Source of the DNA: Parvularculaceae bacterium
GTDB taxonomy: Bacteria > Pseudomonadota > Alphaproteobacteria > Caulobacterales > Parvularculaceae
DNA: 64,000 nucleotides
Assembly (NCBI GenBank): GCA_028284065.1
Contig: JANQSJ010000008.1
Coordinates: 124,001-188,000 of the forward strand
Direction: 5' to 3'
The notes below the pieces were generated by a model, which worked only from the letters and a program-made list of their open reading frames with translations, was not told the DNA's origin and did not search any database. Below are positions 45,042 to 54,930 of the stretch, piece by piece. A program made the position numbers and the translations under genes. Every line of letters begins with the position of its first letter. The stretch's first letter is position 1.

Positions 45042-46148
45042 ATGGGGCCGACGCCGCCCGTTTCGTTAGCGCCGCGCAATGCGCCGGCGCGCATCGACAT
45101 CGTCGACGCCCTGCGCGGCGTCGCGGCGCTCGGCGTTGCGTGGTTCCACATCGTCGGCGGCCTTGATGCGCCGTCGCTCCTGAAGCTCTCAGGCGCATAC
45201 GGATGGGTCGGCGTCGACGTCTTCTTCGTCCTCTCCGGCTTCGTCATCCCCTACTCGATGAGCCGCTATCCGGGCGGCTACGCGCTTGGCCGGTTTCCGT
45301 CCTTCATGGCCCGCCGCGCCATCCGTATCGAGATTCCCTACCTCGCCAGCATCATTGCGACGCTTGGCGCGGTCTATGCGGCGTCCCTCATTCCGGGTTC
45401 GGGCTGGCCGACGCCAGACTTTGAGCCGGCGCGCATCCTGCGCCACGCCTTCTATCTTGTTCCGTTTACCGATGATAAATGGATTCAACCGGTTTACTGG
45501 ACCCTCGCCTTTGAATTCGCGTTCTATGTCGCGATCGGCCTGTTCTATCCTGTGGTGGTCGGCGAAAGGTCGCGAGCGCGTTTCGCCGTGGCGAGCGTAG
45601 CGGTCTGCGCGCTCGTCGTGGCGGCGGCGCCGTTCAGCGAGGCGCCGGACAGGACCGTCCGCACAGTCCTCTTCATCATGGGCCTCGCCATCTGCCGGGT
45701 CCGCGTCAGCGGCGACGAAGCGCGGTTCGCGTGGCTTATCATTGCGATCGCGGCGATCGCGATGGCCTCGCTCGACGCCTTTGTCGGCGCGGCGGCCGGC
45801 GTCGCGACCTCAGCCATCCTGATGCGCATCGTTACCACAGGCGCCGCTTCGCCCGCGCGGCCATCGATTTTGTCCGGATTAGGCGCAATTTCCTATTCGC
45901 TCTATGTCACGCATTTCGTCGTCTTTGCGCTGACCTTTGGACCCATCGGCGCGCTCACCGCCGCCTGGCCGCTGGCCGCGCTTCTTCAATGCCTGTTGAC
46001 GCTGGCGCTCTGCCTCGCCGCGGCCTGCGGTTTCTACCTGGCCGTGGAGCGTCCGGCGCAACGCCTGTCGAAGTCGGTTCCCATTAAACGCGCCCGGCGC
46101 GCCGACCACGGAGCGCCGGCGGAGCTCACGACAGCTGCGCATCAATGA
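45042..46148 (+). CDS. Acyltransferase family (OafA/YrhL) membrane protein
   Basis: 368 residues with about ten transmembrane helices. The Acyl_transf_3 signature is at the N-terminus: IDIVDALRGVAALGVAWFHI (about 18-37) with the His, then YGWVGVDVFFVLSGFVIPYS and FMARRAIRIEIPYL with the basic residues of the active site. It probably acetylates or succinylates a surface glycan or lipid. The 3' end overlaps the convergent methyltransferase gene by 23 bases. The start ATG at 45042 is preceded by GGAGGCGG. Confidence 0.9.
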   Translation: MGPTPPVSLAPRNAPARIDIVDALRGVAALGVAWFHIVGGLDAPSLLKLSGAYGWVGVDVFFVLSGFVIPYSMSRYPGGYALGRFPSFMARRAIRIEIPYLASIIATLGAVYAASLIPGSGWPTPDFEPARILRHAFYLVPFTDDKWIQPVYWTLAFEFAFYVAIGLFYPVVVGERSRARFAVASVAVCALVVAAAPFSEAPDRTVRTVLFIMGLAICRVRVSGDEARFAWLIIAIAAIAMASLDAFVGAAAGVATSAILMRIVTTGAASPARPSILSGLGAISYSLYVTHFVVFALTFGPIGALTAAWPLAALLQCLLTLALCLAAACGFYLAVERPAQRLSKSVPIKRARRADHGAPAELTTAAHQ

Positions 46149-46851
46149 TCATGAATGTGGGGAACGTATCGTTGCGGTGAAACTTGTACGGATTGATCGC
46201 CTGCAGTTCAGGCAGCGGCCGCGTCTCCTCAATCCGCGCGATCCGGAAACCCGCCGCCAACACCGGGTTTACGATTTCCTCGAACGACCGGTAGTAGTCC
46301 GGCACCGTAACCGGCTGATCGGTAAAGCTTGTCCACTTCACTTCGCAGTAATGCACCCCGAACGCCGAGGGCGGCTTCAGCCACTCATACGACGCGGTCG
46401 GGTGCTGCACGGAGAAGACGAGGCGGCCGCCGGGCCGAAGGATACGGACGAATTCTGACAATGGCGTGCGCCAGTCGCGGACATAGTCGATAGCGAGGGA
46501 CGATACGACAAGGTCGAAATCGTCCGTCTCCAGAAACGGCATCGGCTTTGCGAGGTCAGCGAGATGGATGTCCGCCCCTTCGCCGGCGCGGGCCGTCGCC
46601 AGGCGGACCATCGCCGGGCTGACGTCGACGGCGGCGAGGAAAGCCGCGCCCTTGTCGAGGAGGTCGCGCGTCAGAAAGCCAGGCCCGCACCCGGCATCGA
46701 AAACGCGCAGGCCCGCAACGTCTCCTATCACGCGGCGCATGGCGGGATGCTCATTGTACCCGTTCTCGGCCTTGGCGGGCGCCTTCGCCGCGTAGCCCTC
46801 CGCGAGCTTCTCATAGGCGTCGAGCGCGATGGGTCGGTCGTCTTCAGCCAT
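46126..46851 (-). CDS. Class I SAM-dependent methyltransferase
   Basis: 241 residues; motif I VFDAGCGPGFLTRDLL (about 50-65), motif II-like AAVDVSPAMVRLA, DIHLADLAKPM and DFDLVVSSLAIDYV, then LSEFVRILRPGGRLVFSVQHPTA. It belongs to the methyltransferase type 11 group, possibly a small-molecule or quinone-type enzyme; target unknown. The C-terminus AQLS ends inside the convergent acyltransferase gene. Confidence 0.9.
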   Translation of the reverse strand: MAEDDRPIALDAYEKLAEGYAAKAPAKAENGYNEHPAMRRVIGDVAGLRVFDAGCGPGFLTRDLLDKGAAFLAAVDVSPAMVRLATARAGEGADIHLADLAKPMPFLETDDFDLVVSSLAIDYVRDWRTPLSEFVRILRPGGRLVFSVQHPTASYEWLKPPSAFGVHYCEVKWTSFTDQPVTVPDYYRSFEEIVNPVLAAGFRIARIEETRPLPELQAINPYKFHRNDTFPTFMIIDAQLS

Positions 46852-46868
46852 CGCGGGGGGCCAGGCCT

Positions 46869-48344
46869 CTACTGAGAGATCGCTTCGTCGCCAGCGAGCT
46901 CCGGCCGGAAATCGACGGGCGCGTTCGCCGTCATGTAGATCATTGCGGCCCAGGCGGCGACGTTCTGCTTCAGGTCCTCCGGGTCGACCTTATCAAGGGT
47001 GTCGTCGGGCGTGTGGTGGAGATCGAAATAGTCGAGCCCGTTCTGGCGCAGGCTGAAGACAGGCACGCCTGCGCCCCGGAGCGGCGAGACGTCCGGCCCG
47101 CCATAAGCCGCATTGTCGCCGCGATTGATCTCCAGCGTCGCAATGCGGCGCGCCATCTCGTCAAACGCCGGCAGGTCCTCCTCGCCGATGCGCGACTGCA
47201 AAGACCAGATATTTCCGGCGCCGAAATCGGATTCCGACGCCATTGCGTGGCGCTCCAGTTCGTCCGCATGCGCCTTGGCGTAGGCGCGCGCGCCGTAGAG
47301 CCCGACTTCCTCCGAACCCCACATGACGACGCGGATCGTCCGCCGCGGCTTGCCGTCGGCCTGCATCACGAGCTTCGCCGCCGCCGTCGTGATGGCGACG
47401 CCGGCGCCGTCATCGACCGCGCCCGTGCCGAGGTCCCAGCTGTCCAGGTGCCCGCCGACGACGACGATTTCGTCCGTCTCACCTGGAATCTCGCCAATGA
47501 CATTGCCGGAAGGCGAGGAGGCCTTCGTCTCCACGCCGATATCGAGGCGCAAGGTCACCGGGCCGTCGGCGCGCGCGATCGCGCGCGCGAGCTGGTCCGC
47601 ATCCGGATTGGAGAGCGCGGCGGTCGGGATTTTCTCAACGTCGTTCAGATATCGCATGCCGCCGGTGTGCGGCATTCGGTGGCTGTCGGTGCCGACCGAA
47701 CGGATGATCGCGGCGGCCGCGCCGCGCCTGCCGGCCTCGTTCGCCGCACCGGAGCGTTTGGCGACCGCCGGCCCGTAGCCGGAGCCGTCCATGGTGCGGG
47801 TCATTTTTTCGTCGACGAAGACGATTTTGCCTTCAAGGCCCGTCGCCGGCGCATTCTTGAGGTCGGCGAGGGAGGCGAACCTGACGACTTCCGCTTCGAC
47901 GCCGCCCTCCGGGGTCGCGATCGAATTTCCGAGCGCTGTGACGGCGAGCGCCTGCGGGAAAGGCGCGACGATTTCCGCGCGCTCATGGACGCGCCGCCAG
48001 AATGGCAGTTCGAAAGGCTCTACACGGACGTTCTTGAAGCCGAGCCGCTTGAACGTAGCGACGCCCCAGTCGCGCGCCCGGGCCTCTTCCTCAGAGCCGG
48101 CGAGCCGCGGCCCGATCTCGGTCGTCAGGCTTTCGAGAATGTCATAGGCGAGATCGCTCTCAAGGCCGCGTTCGATGAGCGCATCGACGCGCGCCGCCTG
48201 GCGCGGCGTCAGAACGTCGCCTGCAGCCGCCGCCGGCGCGCCTTCGCCAATCGCGTTTCTTACGCCGGGAGAAGGTTGCGCTGCGGCCGGCGCCGCCGCC
48301 GCAATCCACGCCGCAATCATGCCCGTCATCGCCTTGCGTCTCAC
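46869..48344 (-). CDS. Secreted M28-family zinc peptidase
   Basis: 491 residues with a signal peptide (AMTGMIAAWIAAAAPAAAQ) and an M28 catalytic domain. Two-zinc ligands: VVGGHLDSWDLG (His, Asp), VDDGAGVAI (bridging Asp), SEEVGLYGAR (Glu pair), ESDFGAG (Asp) and a C-terminal HHTPDDTLD (His). A PA domain-like insertion lies between about residues 110 and 200 (GLEGKIVFVDEKM). Probably a periplasmic aminopeptidase or carboxypeptidase Q-like enzyme. Start could be the next ATG five codons in. It follows the methyltransferase gene, 17 bases away on the same strand. Confidence 0.92.
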   Translation of the reverse strand: MRRKAMTGMIAAWIAAAAPAAAQPSPGVRNAIGEGAPAAAAGDVLTPRQAARVDALIERGLESDLAYDILESLTTEIGPRLAGSEEEARARDWGVATFKRLGFKNVRVEPFELPFWRRVHERAEIVAPFPQALAVTALGNSIATPEGGVEAEVVRFASLADLKNAPATGLEGKIVFVDEKMTRTMDGSGYGPAVAKRSGAANEAGRRGAAAAIIRSVGTDSHRMPHTGGMRYLNDVEKIPTAALSNPDADQLARAIARADGPVTLRLDIGVETKASSPSGNVIGEIPGETDEIVVVGGHLDSWDLGTGAVDDGAGVAITTAAAKLVMQADGKPRRTIRVVMWGSEEVGLYGARAYAKAHADELERHAMASESDFGAGNIWSLQSRIGEEDLPAFDEMARRIATLEINRGDNAAYGGPDVSPLRGAGVPVFSLRQNGLDYFDLHHTPDDTLDKVDPEDLKQNVAAWAAMIYMTANAPVDFRPELAGDEAISQ

Positions 48345-48389
48345 GCCCCGCCTCCTTGATGTTGTTTTTATGGCGCACTCATTACGCGA

Positions 48390-48938
48390 TCATGCGCCGA
48401 AGCGATCAAGCCAGGCCTTGCGGTCGGCGGACCAAATCTTCAGCGGAATCGCGCCGTCGAAAAGATACTCCTCGTCGGTCTCCGCCTCGCCCACCTTGCG
48501 CGCCACCGCCTTGCTGTTGGCGTTGTCGGGATCAATCAGCGAAATGACGCGATCAAGATCAGGGAACCGCGCGAACAGCCAGCGGATCGATGCAATTGCG
48601 GCCTCCGGCGCATAGCCCTTGCCCCAGTGCCCACGGGCGACGCCCCAGCCGCATTCGAGGCCCGGCCAGCCGGCGGGCTTCCACGGGCCGACGCGCCCGA
48701 CCCACTCGCCTGTCGCCTTTTCGATGACGGAGAACATGCCGTAGCCGCGAATCTCCCAATGGCCGAGCATTGTCGCGAAGGATCGCCACGCCGCTTCATA
48801 AGATTGCGGGCGCTTGTCGCTGGTCAGGAACCGCGCGACGTCAGCGTCCGCCATCATCGCGCAGAAGGCGCCCTCATCCGCAGGCGTCATCGGCCGAAGG
48901 ATAAGGCGTTCGGTTTCGCATGCGATGTCGTTGGTCAA
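48390..48938 (-). CDS. GNAT N-acetyltransferase (RimJ/RimL type)
   Basis: 182 residues. ACETERLILRPMTPADEGAFCAMMADADVARFL (N-terminal RimJ-like opening), GHWEIRGYGMFSVIEKATGEWVGRVGPW and GVARGHWGKGYAPEAAIASIRWLFARFPDLDRVISLIDPDNANSKAVARKVG with the acetyl-CoA loop G-H-W-G-K-G-Y-A. Substrate unknown. It is similar in architecture to the GNAT at 26745 but clearly a separate protein. Stand-alone. Confidence 0.9.
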   Translation of the reverse strand: MTNDIACETERLILRPMTPADEGAFCAMMADADVARFLTSDKRPQSYEAAWRSFATMLGHWEIRGYGMFSVIEKATGEWVGRVGPWKPAGWPGLECGWGVARGHWGKGYAPEAAIASIRWLFARFPDLDRVISLIDPDNANSKAVARKVGEAETDEEYLFDGAIPLKIWSADRKAWLDRFGA

Positions 48939-49052
48939 GGGATCAGCCTTTCGCTCCGCCGGTCTTCAGCCCTTCATTAGCTCTCCCGCGGAGTCTATTC
49001 GCCTATGCGCGCCGGGCGAATAGTGCAATGGACGCGGCGGAGAATTTTACCC

Positions 49053-50273
49053 ATGCGCGTCCTCCACGTGTTCGACCATTCAGCGCCGCACCAGAGCGGC
49101 TACGCGGTCCGGTCGCTGTCTATCATGGCGGCGCAGGAGCGGCGCGGCTGGACGGTCGCGGCGCTGACGAGCCCGCGCCACGGGGCCGCCGCGGGCGATG
49201 AGGAGATCGTTGAGGGGCGGACGTTCGCGCGCGCAAACGCCCGCGCGCCCAGCGCGCCCGTAGCGCGCGAGATGGCGGAAATGCGGGCGACCCGGGCGCG
49301 CCTCGCCGAGGTCGCGCGCGCGTTCGGCCCCGACGTCATCCATGCGCACTCGCCGGTGTTGACGGCGTTCCCTGCGCGCGCCGTCGCCTCATCGCTCGGC
49401 CTTCCCATGACCTATGAGATCCGCGCCTTCTGGGAGGACGCCGCGGTCGACCACGGGACGACGCGCGAAGGCTCGATACGCTATCGCGTGACGCGCGCGC
49501 TGGAGACACGGGCCGCGCGCCGCGCCGACCATGTCTTCACCATTTGCGATGGACTGCGCAGCGACCTTGTCGCGCGCGGGCTGCCGGCGGAAAAGATATC
49601 CATCATTCCAAATGCGGTGGACCTGCAACGACTGACGCCCGTCGACCCGACGGCGGCGGAGGCGCGTTCCTTAAGGCGACGGCTTGGCCTCCACGACGGC
49701 GAACGCGTTGTCAGTTTTATCGGCTCATTCTACGCCTATGAGGGGCTTGACCTTGCGATCGACGCGGTCCGCAGGCTTAAGGAGGCGGGACGGAACATCC
49801 GCCTCATGATCGTTGGCGCGGGCCCGGAAGAAGCCAACCTGAAGGCGCGCGCCGAACCGCTGGGCGCAAGCGTCATCTTTCCGGGGCGCGCGGCCCTTGA
49901 CGACGTGCCGCTTTTTTATGCGCTGACGGACCTTCTGATCCTGCCGCGCAAACGCATGCGGCTGACGGAGATCGTGACGCCCTTGAAGCCGCTCGAAGCG
50001 ATGGCGCTCGGAACGCCCGTCCTCGCCGCCGACGTCGGCGGCCATCAAGAGCTCATTCGGGACGGCGAGACGGGCTTTCTCTTTCCGGCCGGCGATGTCG
50101 ACGCGCTCGCCCGGCGCATCGGAGAATTGCTGGACGCGCACGACGGCCTTGACGCGTCAAAAGAGCGCGCGAGAGACTTCGTGGAGCGCGAACGCACATG
50201 GGACGCGGCGACGGCAGGCTACGCGGCGCCATTTGAACGTCTCGCCAGGAAATTCCGCGCCGCGCGCCAATAA
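49053..50273 (+). CDS. Family 4 glycosyltransferase of XrtA/PEP-CTERM type
   Basis: 406 residues from ATG 49053 (MRVLHVFDHSAPHQSGYAVR). A GT-B fold with Rossmann halves: donor-side EPEGLR-like patterns are absent, but GSFYAYEGLDLAIDAVRRLK, MIVGAGPEEANLK, FPGRAALDDVPLFYALTDLLILPRKRMRLTEIVTPLKPLEAMALG and ADVGGHQELIRDGETGFLF match GT4. The segments YEIRAFWEDAAVDHGTT and ADHVFTICDGLRSDLVARG are diagnostic, from memory, for the TIGR04063 group associated with exosortase A/PEP-CTERM polysaccharide clusters. No other EPS genes are beside it. The upstream in-frame ATG 16 codons earlier has an unlikely basic start. Confidence 0.88.
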   Translation: MRVLHVFDHSAPHQSGYAVRSLSIMAAQERRGWTVAALTSPRHGAAAGDEEIVEGRTFARANARAPSAPVAREMAEMRATRARLAEVARAFGPDVIHAHSPVLTAFPARAVASSLGLPMTYEIRAFWEDAAVDHGTTREGSIRYRVTRALETRAARRADHVFTICDGLRSDLVARGLPAEKISIIPNAVDLQRLTPVDPTAAEARSLRRRLGLHDGERVVSFIGSFYAYEGLDLAIDAVRRLKEAGRNIRLMIVGAGPEEANLKARAEPLGASVIFPGRAALDDVPLFYALTDLLILPRKRMRLTEIVTPLKPLEAMALGTPVLAADVGGHQELIRDGETGFLFPAGDVDALARRIGELLDAHDGLDASKERARDFVERERTWDAATAGYAAPFERLARKFRAARQ

Positions 50274-50405
50274 GGCGCGCGCGCGCCCAATTGCTCCCCT
50301 GACGGACGAATATTAACGCTGATTTCCGCTCTCACGCGCGGCTTGGCGCTTGCGCGCGCGGCCCGTCCGCGAGACCATGGCGCCGGGCATGGTTGGAGTA
50401 GAAGA

Positions 50406-50783
50406 ATGCGAATTGGAAAGCGGATCGGCGCCGGGCTGCTTGCAGGCCTCGCTTTCGCCGCGCAGTCGGGGATAAGCGCCAGCGCCGCCTGGACGCGCCA
50501 CGAGGCGGCGACCAGCGCGGCGACCGAGAAGGGCGTGCGCGTCTTTCGAGGCCCGGCGCCGGCGGCCGCCAGCGACATCGACGCCGAACTCGCCGGCGGC
50601 GCATCGAAGAACGTCACGATAAGGATTGTGCGCGAGACGCTTGTCGTCAATTGCTTCCGTCCGCGGCGGCTGACGGTGCACGGCTTTCAGGGCGTCAGGC
50701 GGTACAATACGGGCTTCGGCGGGTTCCGGAACTCGACCTTCGGCTTCGACCGCTACGATCGCGACCAACTGACGAACTGCTAA
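50406..50783 (+). CDS. Hypothetical secreted protein
   Basis: 125 residues from ATG 50406 (MRIGKRIGAGLLAGLAFAAQ, a signal peptide with GISASA cleavage site). The mature part has conserved-looking FRGPAPAAASDIDAELAGG, VTIRIVRETLVVNCFRPRRLTVHGF and RYNTGFGGFRNSTFGFDRYDRDQLTNC, ending with a Cys. A two-Cys disulfide is likely. The longer upstream frame would lack the signal peptide at its start. No family recognised. The stop TAA is the first bases of a repeat arm. Confidence 0.6.
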   Translation: MRIGKRIGAGLLAGLAFAAQSGISASAAWTRHEAATSAATEKGVRVFRGPAPAAASDIDAELAGGASKNVTIRIVRETLVVNCFRPRRLTVHGFQGVRRYNTGFGGFRNSTFGFDRYDRDQLTNC

Positions 50784-50967
50784 GAGCCTGTTCGAAAACG
50801 GCCGCGATCCATTCAGCGACAGATAATCAGACGGTCGCTTCCCCGCGACGATATGGTCCAGGCTCTTGGCTTATAAGAAATAGAGCCCGAACCGGCCATT
50901 GCGTCGGCCGGCGCCTGTCTGATTATCCGATCACGGGGGACGTTGCCGGCTTTTTCAAACGGGCTCT
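50783..50967. repeat. Inverted-repeat-flanked element with AGAGCCYGTTYGA ends
   Basis: Left arm 50783-50802 (AGAGCCTGTTCGAAAACGGC) and right arm 50945-50967 (reverse complement of AGAGCCCGTTTGAAAAAGCC). Inside lies a second inverted repeat GATAATCAGAC/GTCTGATTATC (about 50823 and 50919). 185 bases, no coding content, resembling a MITE. It begins at the stop codon of the preceding gene. Confidence 0.8.
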
Positions 50968-50993
50968 AACGCGTTCCGGCCCGGACGCGCTGG

Positions 50994-51650
50994 TCAGCTC
51001 TTGGTTGCGAACGCCGCGTCGACGCCGTCGAGGATGACATCGACGGCGGGCCGGTTGCGATAGCTTTTTTCGTTCGTGAGGAAATCCTCCTCATAGAATT
51101 TCGCGCGCACGGTCCGCTCGCTGTCGATGATGAACGCGACCGGGTGCGGAATGCCGTACCAGCGCGTTCCTTCCTTCGCCGTCTCATTGCGGATGCCGAA
51201 CGCTTCAATCGCTTTGATGTCGGCGTCGGAGAGAAGCGCCGGCGCAAATTGCGTCGCCTCAACGAACGCCGCCTGCTTCTCCACCGTATCGTAGCTGACG
51301 AAGGCGACGCCGAGCCCCCGCGCCTTAAACTCGGCGATCCGTTCGCTGACGTCCGTCGCCTGGCGCTTGCAATAGGGGCACCAGTCCACCGACCGCACAA
51401 AGAAAAGCGCGAGGCCCTTTTCGCCGGCGAGCGCGTCGAAAGACGCCGTTTCCCCGGCGGCCGTCGGCAGGGCGAGGTCATGCGGGATCGTGGCGCCGAC
51501 CGCCGGCCCGAGGTCGGCGGCGTCTTTCATCTCGGCCGACTTGTCGGCCATCTTGTCGGCCATTTTTTCCGCCGCGAAGGACGGGCCGACGATTGCGCCG
51601 GCAATTGCGACAGACGCCGCGGCGAGGATGGCGAACGTGGTCTTCTTCAT
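50994..51650 (-). CDS. Secreted AhpC/TSA-like redoxin
   Basis: 218 residues from ATG 51650 with signal peptide TTFAILAAASVAIAGAIVG then PSFA. A repeated KMADKMADKSAEMKDA linker precedes a thioredoxin-fold domain: LAGEKGLALFFVRSVDWCPYCKRQATDVSERIAEFKARG with the CPYC motif, GVAFVSYDTVEKQAAFVE, and GIPHPVAFIIDSERTVRAKF. It is a periplasmic peroxiredoxin-like or thiol-disulfide protein; the CxxC form suggests a disulfide reductase role. The longer frame upstream would lack the signal peptide. Gene is followed on the right by mdh (87-base gap, same strand). Confidence 0.85.
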   Translation of the reverse strand: MKKTTFAILAAASVAIAGAIVGPSFAAEKMADKMADKSAEMKDAADLGPAVGATIPHDLALPTAAGETASFDALAGEKGLALFFVRSVDWCPYCKRQATDVSERIAEFKARGLGVAFVSYDTVEKQAAFVEATQFAPALLSDADIKAIEAFGIRNETAKEGTRWYGIPHPVAFIIDSERTVRAKFYEEDFLTNEKSYRNRPAVDVILDGVDAAFATKS

Positions 51651-51736
51651 GATTGAGCGCCCCAAATTAGAGATTTCGGATCGCATGTAATCGCCGCGCG
51701 GCCCCGAGGTCACCTCACGTTTTGGTTAGCGGCCGC

Positions 51737-53118
<1,382 letters not shown>

Positions 53119-53119
<1 letters not shown>

Positions 53120-53865
53120 TAGAACTTTAGCTGAAGCGAGGCGTTGGCCGTCGACATCACGAACGGCTCGCCGAGGGCCTGCACGCCGAGGTCGCCCTCG
53201 CCAAGGCGGTCGGGCCCAAAGACCACGTCCCGCGTGCGCAGATAGACATATTCCATCGACACGCTCGCCTTTTCGGTGATGTCGACGGACACCCCGCCGC
53301 GGCCCTGATACGCGAAGGCGGCGTCGCGCGCGCCAAGCCCGTTATTGAAAAAACCGCCGCCGACGCCGGCGCCGATAAAGAACCCGGCGCGCCCGGCGCG
53401 CGCCACTTCGTAATAGGCGTTCGACATCAGAAAATGCGCGGCGAAGTTCTCCGCCGGCGTAACGTCGACCGCTCCGAAGCCGCCCGTCATGAAATCGAAC
53501 CCGCCGAATTCGCGTACGCTGTCGAAGGGCGGCCTCAGAAACCGGTATTCAAGCTCGGTGCGCGCGCCTGACGGGTAGGAAAAGCCGATAGCGACGGAAG
53601 GCGACGCGGCCGCATCGAAATCCGAGACGCGCCGATCGGGCGGCGGCGCGATGAAAGCAAGCCGTGAATCGTAGACGAGATCCTGGTCGAGCCGGTTCAC
53701 GAACGACGCCCCGACGCCGAAGCGGGCGTAGAGCGACCAGTCCTTCACTCCGTCCGGGGCCGCCTCCTGCGCCCGCGCGGCCGGCGCCGCCGCCAACAGA
53801 AGCGCGCCAAAGACCCCCGCGGCCACCTGCGCCCGGTCCGAACTCATCGCCAAACGCGACTCCAT
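53119..53865 (-). CDS. Outer-membrane beta-barrel protein
   Basis: 248 residues with signal peptide (QVAAGVFGALLLAAAPAARAQ) and alternating strands: WSLYARFGVGASFVNRL, SVAIGFSYPSGARTELEYRFL, FFIGAGVGGGFFNNGL, YQGRGGVSVDITEKASVSMEYVYLRTRD, ending with NASLQLKF, a terminal Phe as BamA needs. Probably an eight-stranded OmpA/OmpW-like porin. The stop TAA comes from the neighbouring repeat arm. The next gene at 54004 encodes a related barrel, so the two may be an old tandem duplication. Confidence 0.8.
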
Positions 53866-54003
53866 GCGAAAATTCCTAACGCAACGCGACGCATCATAGC
53901 GGCGCCGCAGCGCAGCGGGAAGCGCGGTTCAATTCACATATTGGCGGGCGCGGCGCCGAGGCCCCGAAATGCCCAGGCGCCGCGCATTGGTCGACGCGAC
54001 AGG

Positions 54004-54729
54004 TCAGAAACGCTTTTCAAACGAGAGGCTGACGGTCGAAATCCCGAGCCCGTCGACCTCCTCCCGGACCGCCGCGCCGCCGGGATCGGGGAAGCCATCG
54101 GCCCCAAATTGAAGGTCAAGCGTCCTGAGGTAGGAGTAGTCGAGCGAGACGCGCGCGCTGTCGGAAACCGGCGCCGCGATCCCTACCCGTCCCTGGAACG
54201 CCGGCGCCCAATCTGTCCGATCGCCCAGGAGGCCGAAGGTGAAGCCGCCGCGTTCGGCGACGCGGGCCGCGCCGGCGCCGGCGCTGGCGAACGGCTGAAA
54301 AGGCCCGATTTTAGTGCGCGGCGCGAAGACCGCGTTCGCCAGGACCGCATTCACGCCAAATCCGCCCTCATCCACCGGCAGCGGGGCGGGAACGCCGCCG
54401 ATCGCCGGGTCAAACCCATCGAGCGCGGCCACCTGTTCGACGCCGGCGCGGATGTATCGATACTCAACCTCCGCGCGGAACGGACCGCCAAAGTCGTAGC
54501 CCGCCGCTACGCCCACGGACCAGTCCGGGTTTGTTTCAATCTCCAGGCTCGAGGGGGGCGGGTTCAGGAAGACAACCGTCGGGTCGAAGGTCCGCGACAC
54601 GTCAATGTTGGGCGTGAAGCTGACGCCGCCGGAGACGCGCGCGTAGACGCCAGGCGTATCGTCGCCGCCTGTCTGCGCAAACGCCACGGCCGGCGCCATC
54701 GCTAAGCCCAGGATAAAAATATTCCGCAT
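54004..54729 (-). CDS. Outer-membrane beta-barrel protein
   Basis: 241 residues from ATG 54729 with a clean signal peptide (MRNIFILGLAMAPAVAFAQ). Strands include VYARVSGGVSFTPNIDVSR, WSVGVAAGYDFGGPFRAEVEYRYI, FQPFASAGAGAARVAE, FQGRVGIAAPVSDSARVSLDYSYLRTLD and the terminal STVSLSFEKRF. It shares its layout with the barrel at 53119, including Y-R-F-L/Y-R-Y-I and DYSYLRT/EYVYLRT strands, indicating paralogy. Role unknown, perhaps adhesion or small-molecule permeation. Longer upstream frame lacks the signal sequence at its start. Confidence 0.82.
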   Translation of the reverse strand: MRNIFILGLAMAPAVAFAQTGGDDTPGVYARVSGGVSFTPNIDVSRTFDPTVVFLNPPPSSLEIETNPDWSVGVAAGYDFGGPFRAEVEYRYIRAGVEQVAALDGFDPAIGGVPAPLPVDEGGFGVNAVLANAVFAPRTKIGPFQPFASAGAGAARVAERGGFTFGLLGDRTDWAPAFQGRVGIAAPVSDSARVSLDYSYLRTLDLQFGADGFPDPGGAAVREEVDGLGISTVSLSFEKRF

Positions 54730-54843
54730 CAAGATACTCCCAAAAAAGCGCCCTCGTCTGGCGCGGGAGATAAGGCGCCGTTGACGCGCTTGCGAGATCA
54801 ACCGCCGCGCGTTTGCGCCAGTTCGTCGAAAATGTTTGATAGG

Positions 54844-54871
54844 AAAACGCCGCCGTCCTTTGACGACGGCG
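54844..54871 (-). terminator. Terminator of the AGCS symporter gene
   Basis: Stem CGCCGTC (54851-54857) with GACGGCG (54865-54871), 7-base loop, followed on the minus strand by a short T run (AAAA at 54844-54847 on plus). It lies 60 bases past the symporter stop and before the beta-barrel gene. Confidence 0.65.
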
Positions 54872-54930
54872 ACTATTGACGAAAAGCAATACTTAAAATT
54901 CAGGCGCGAGCGCTTACGCACCCAGCGAAG

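Noticed and set aside
47013-48359. A 448-codon plus-strand frame
   Set aside because: Antisense of the M28 peptidase gene, which has all zinc ligands; the plus frame has none of a real protein's features.
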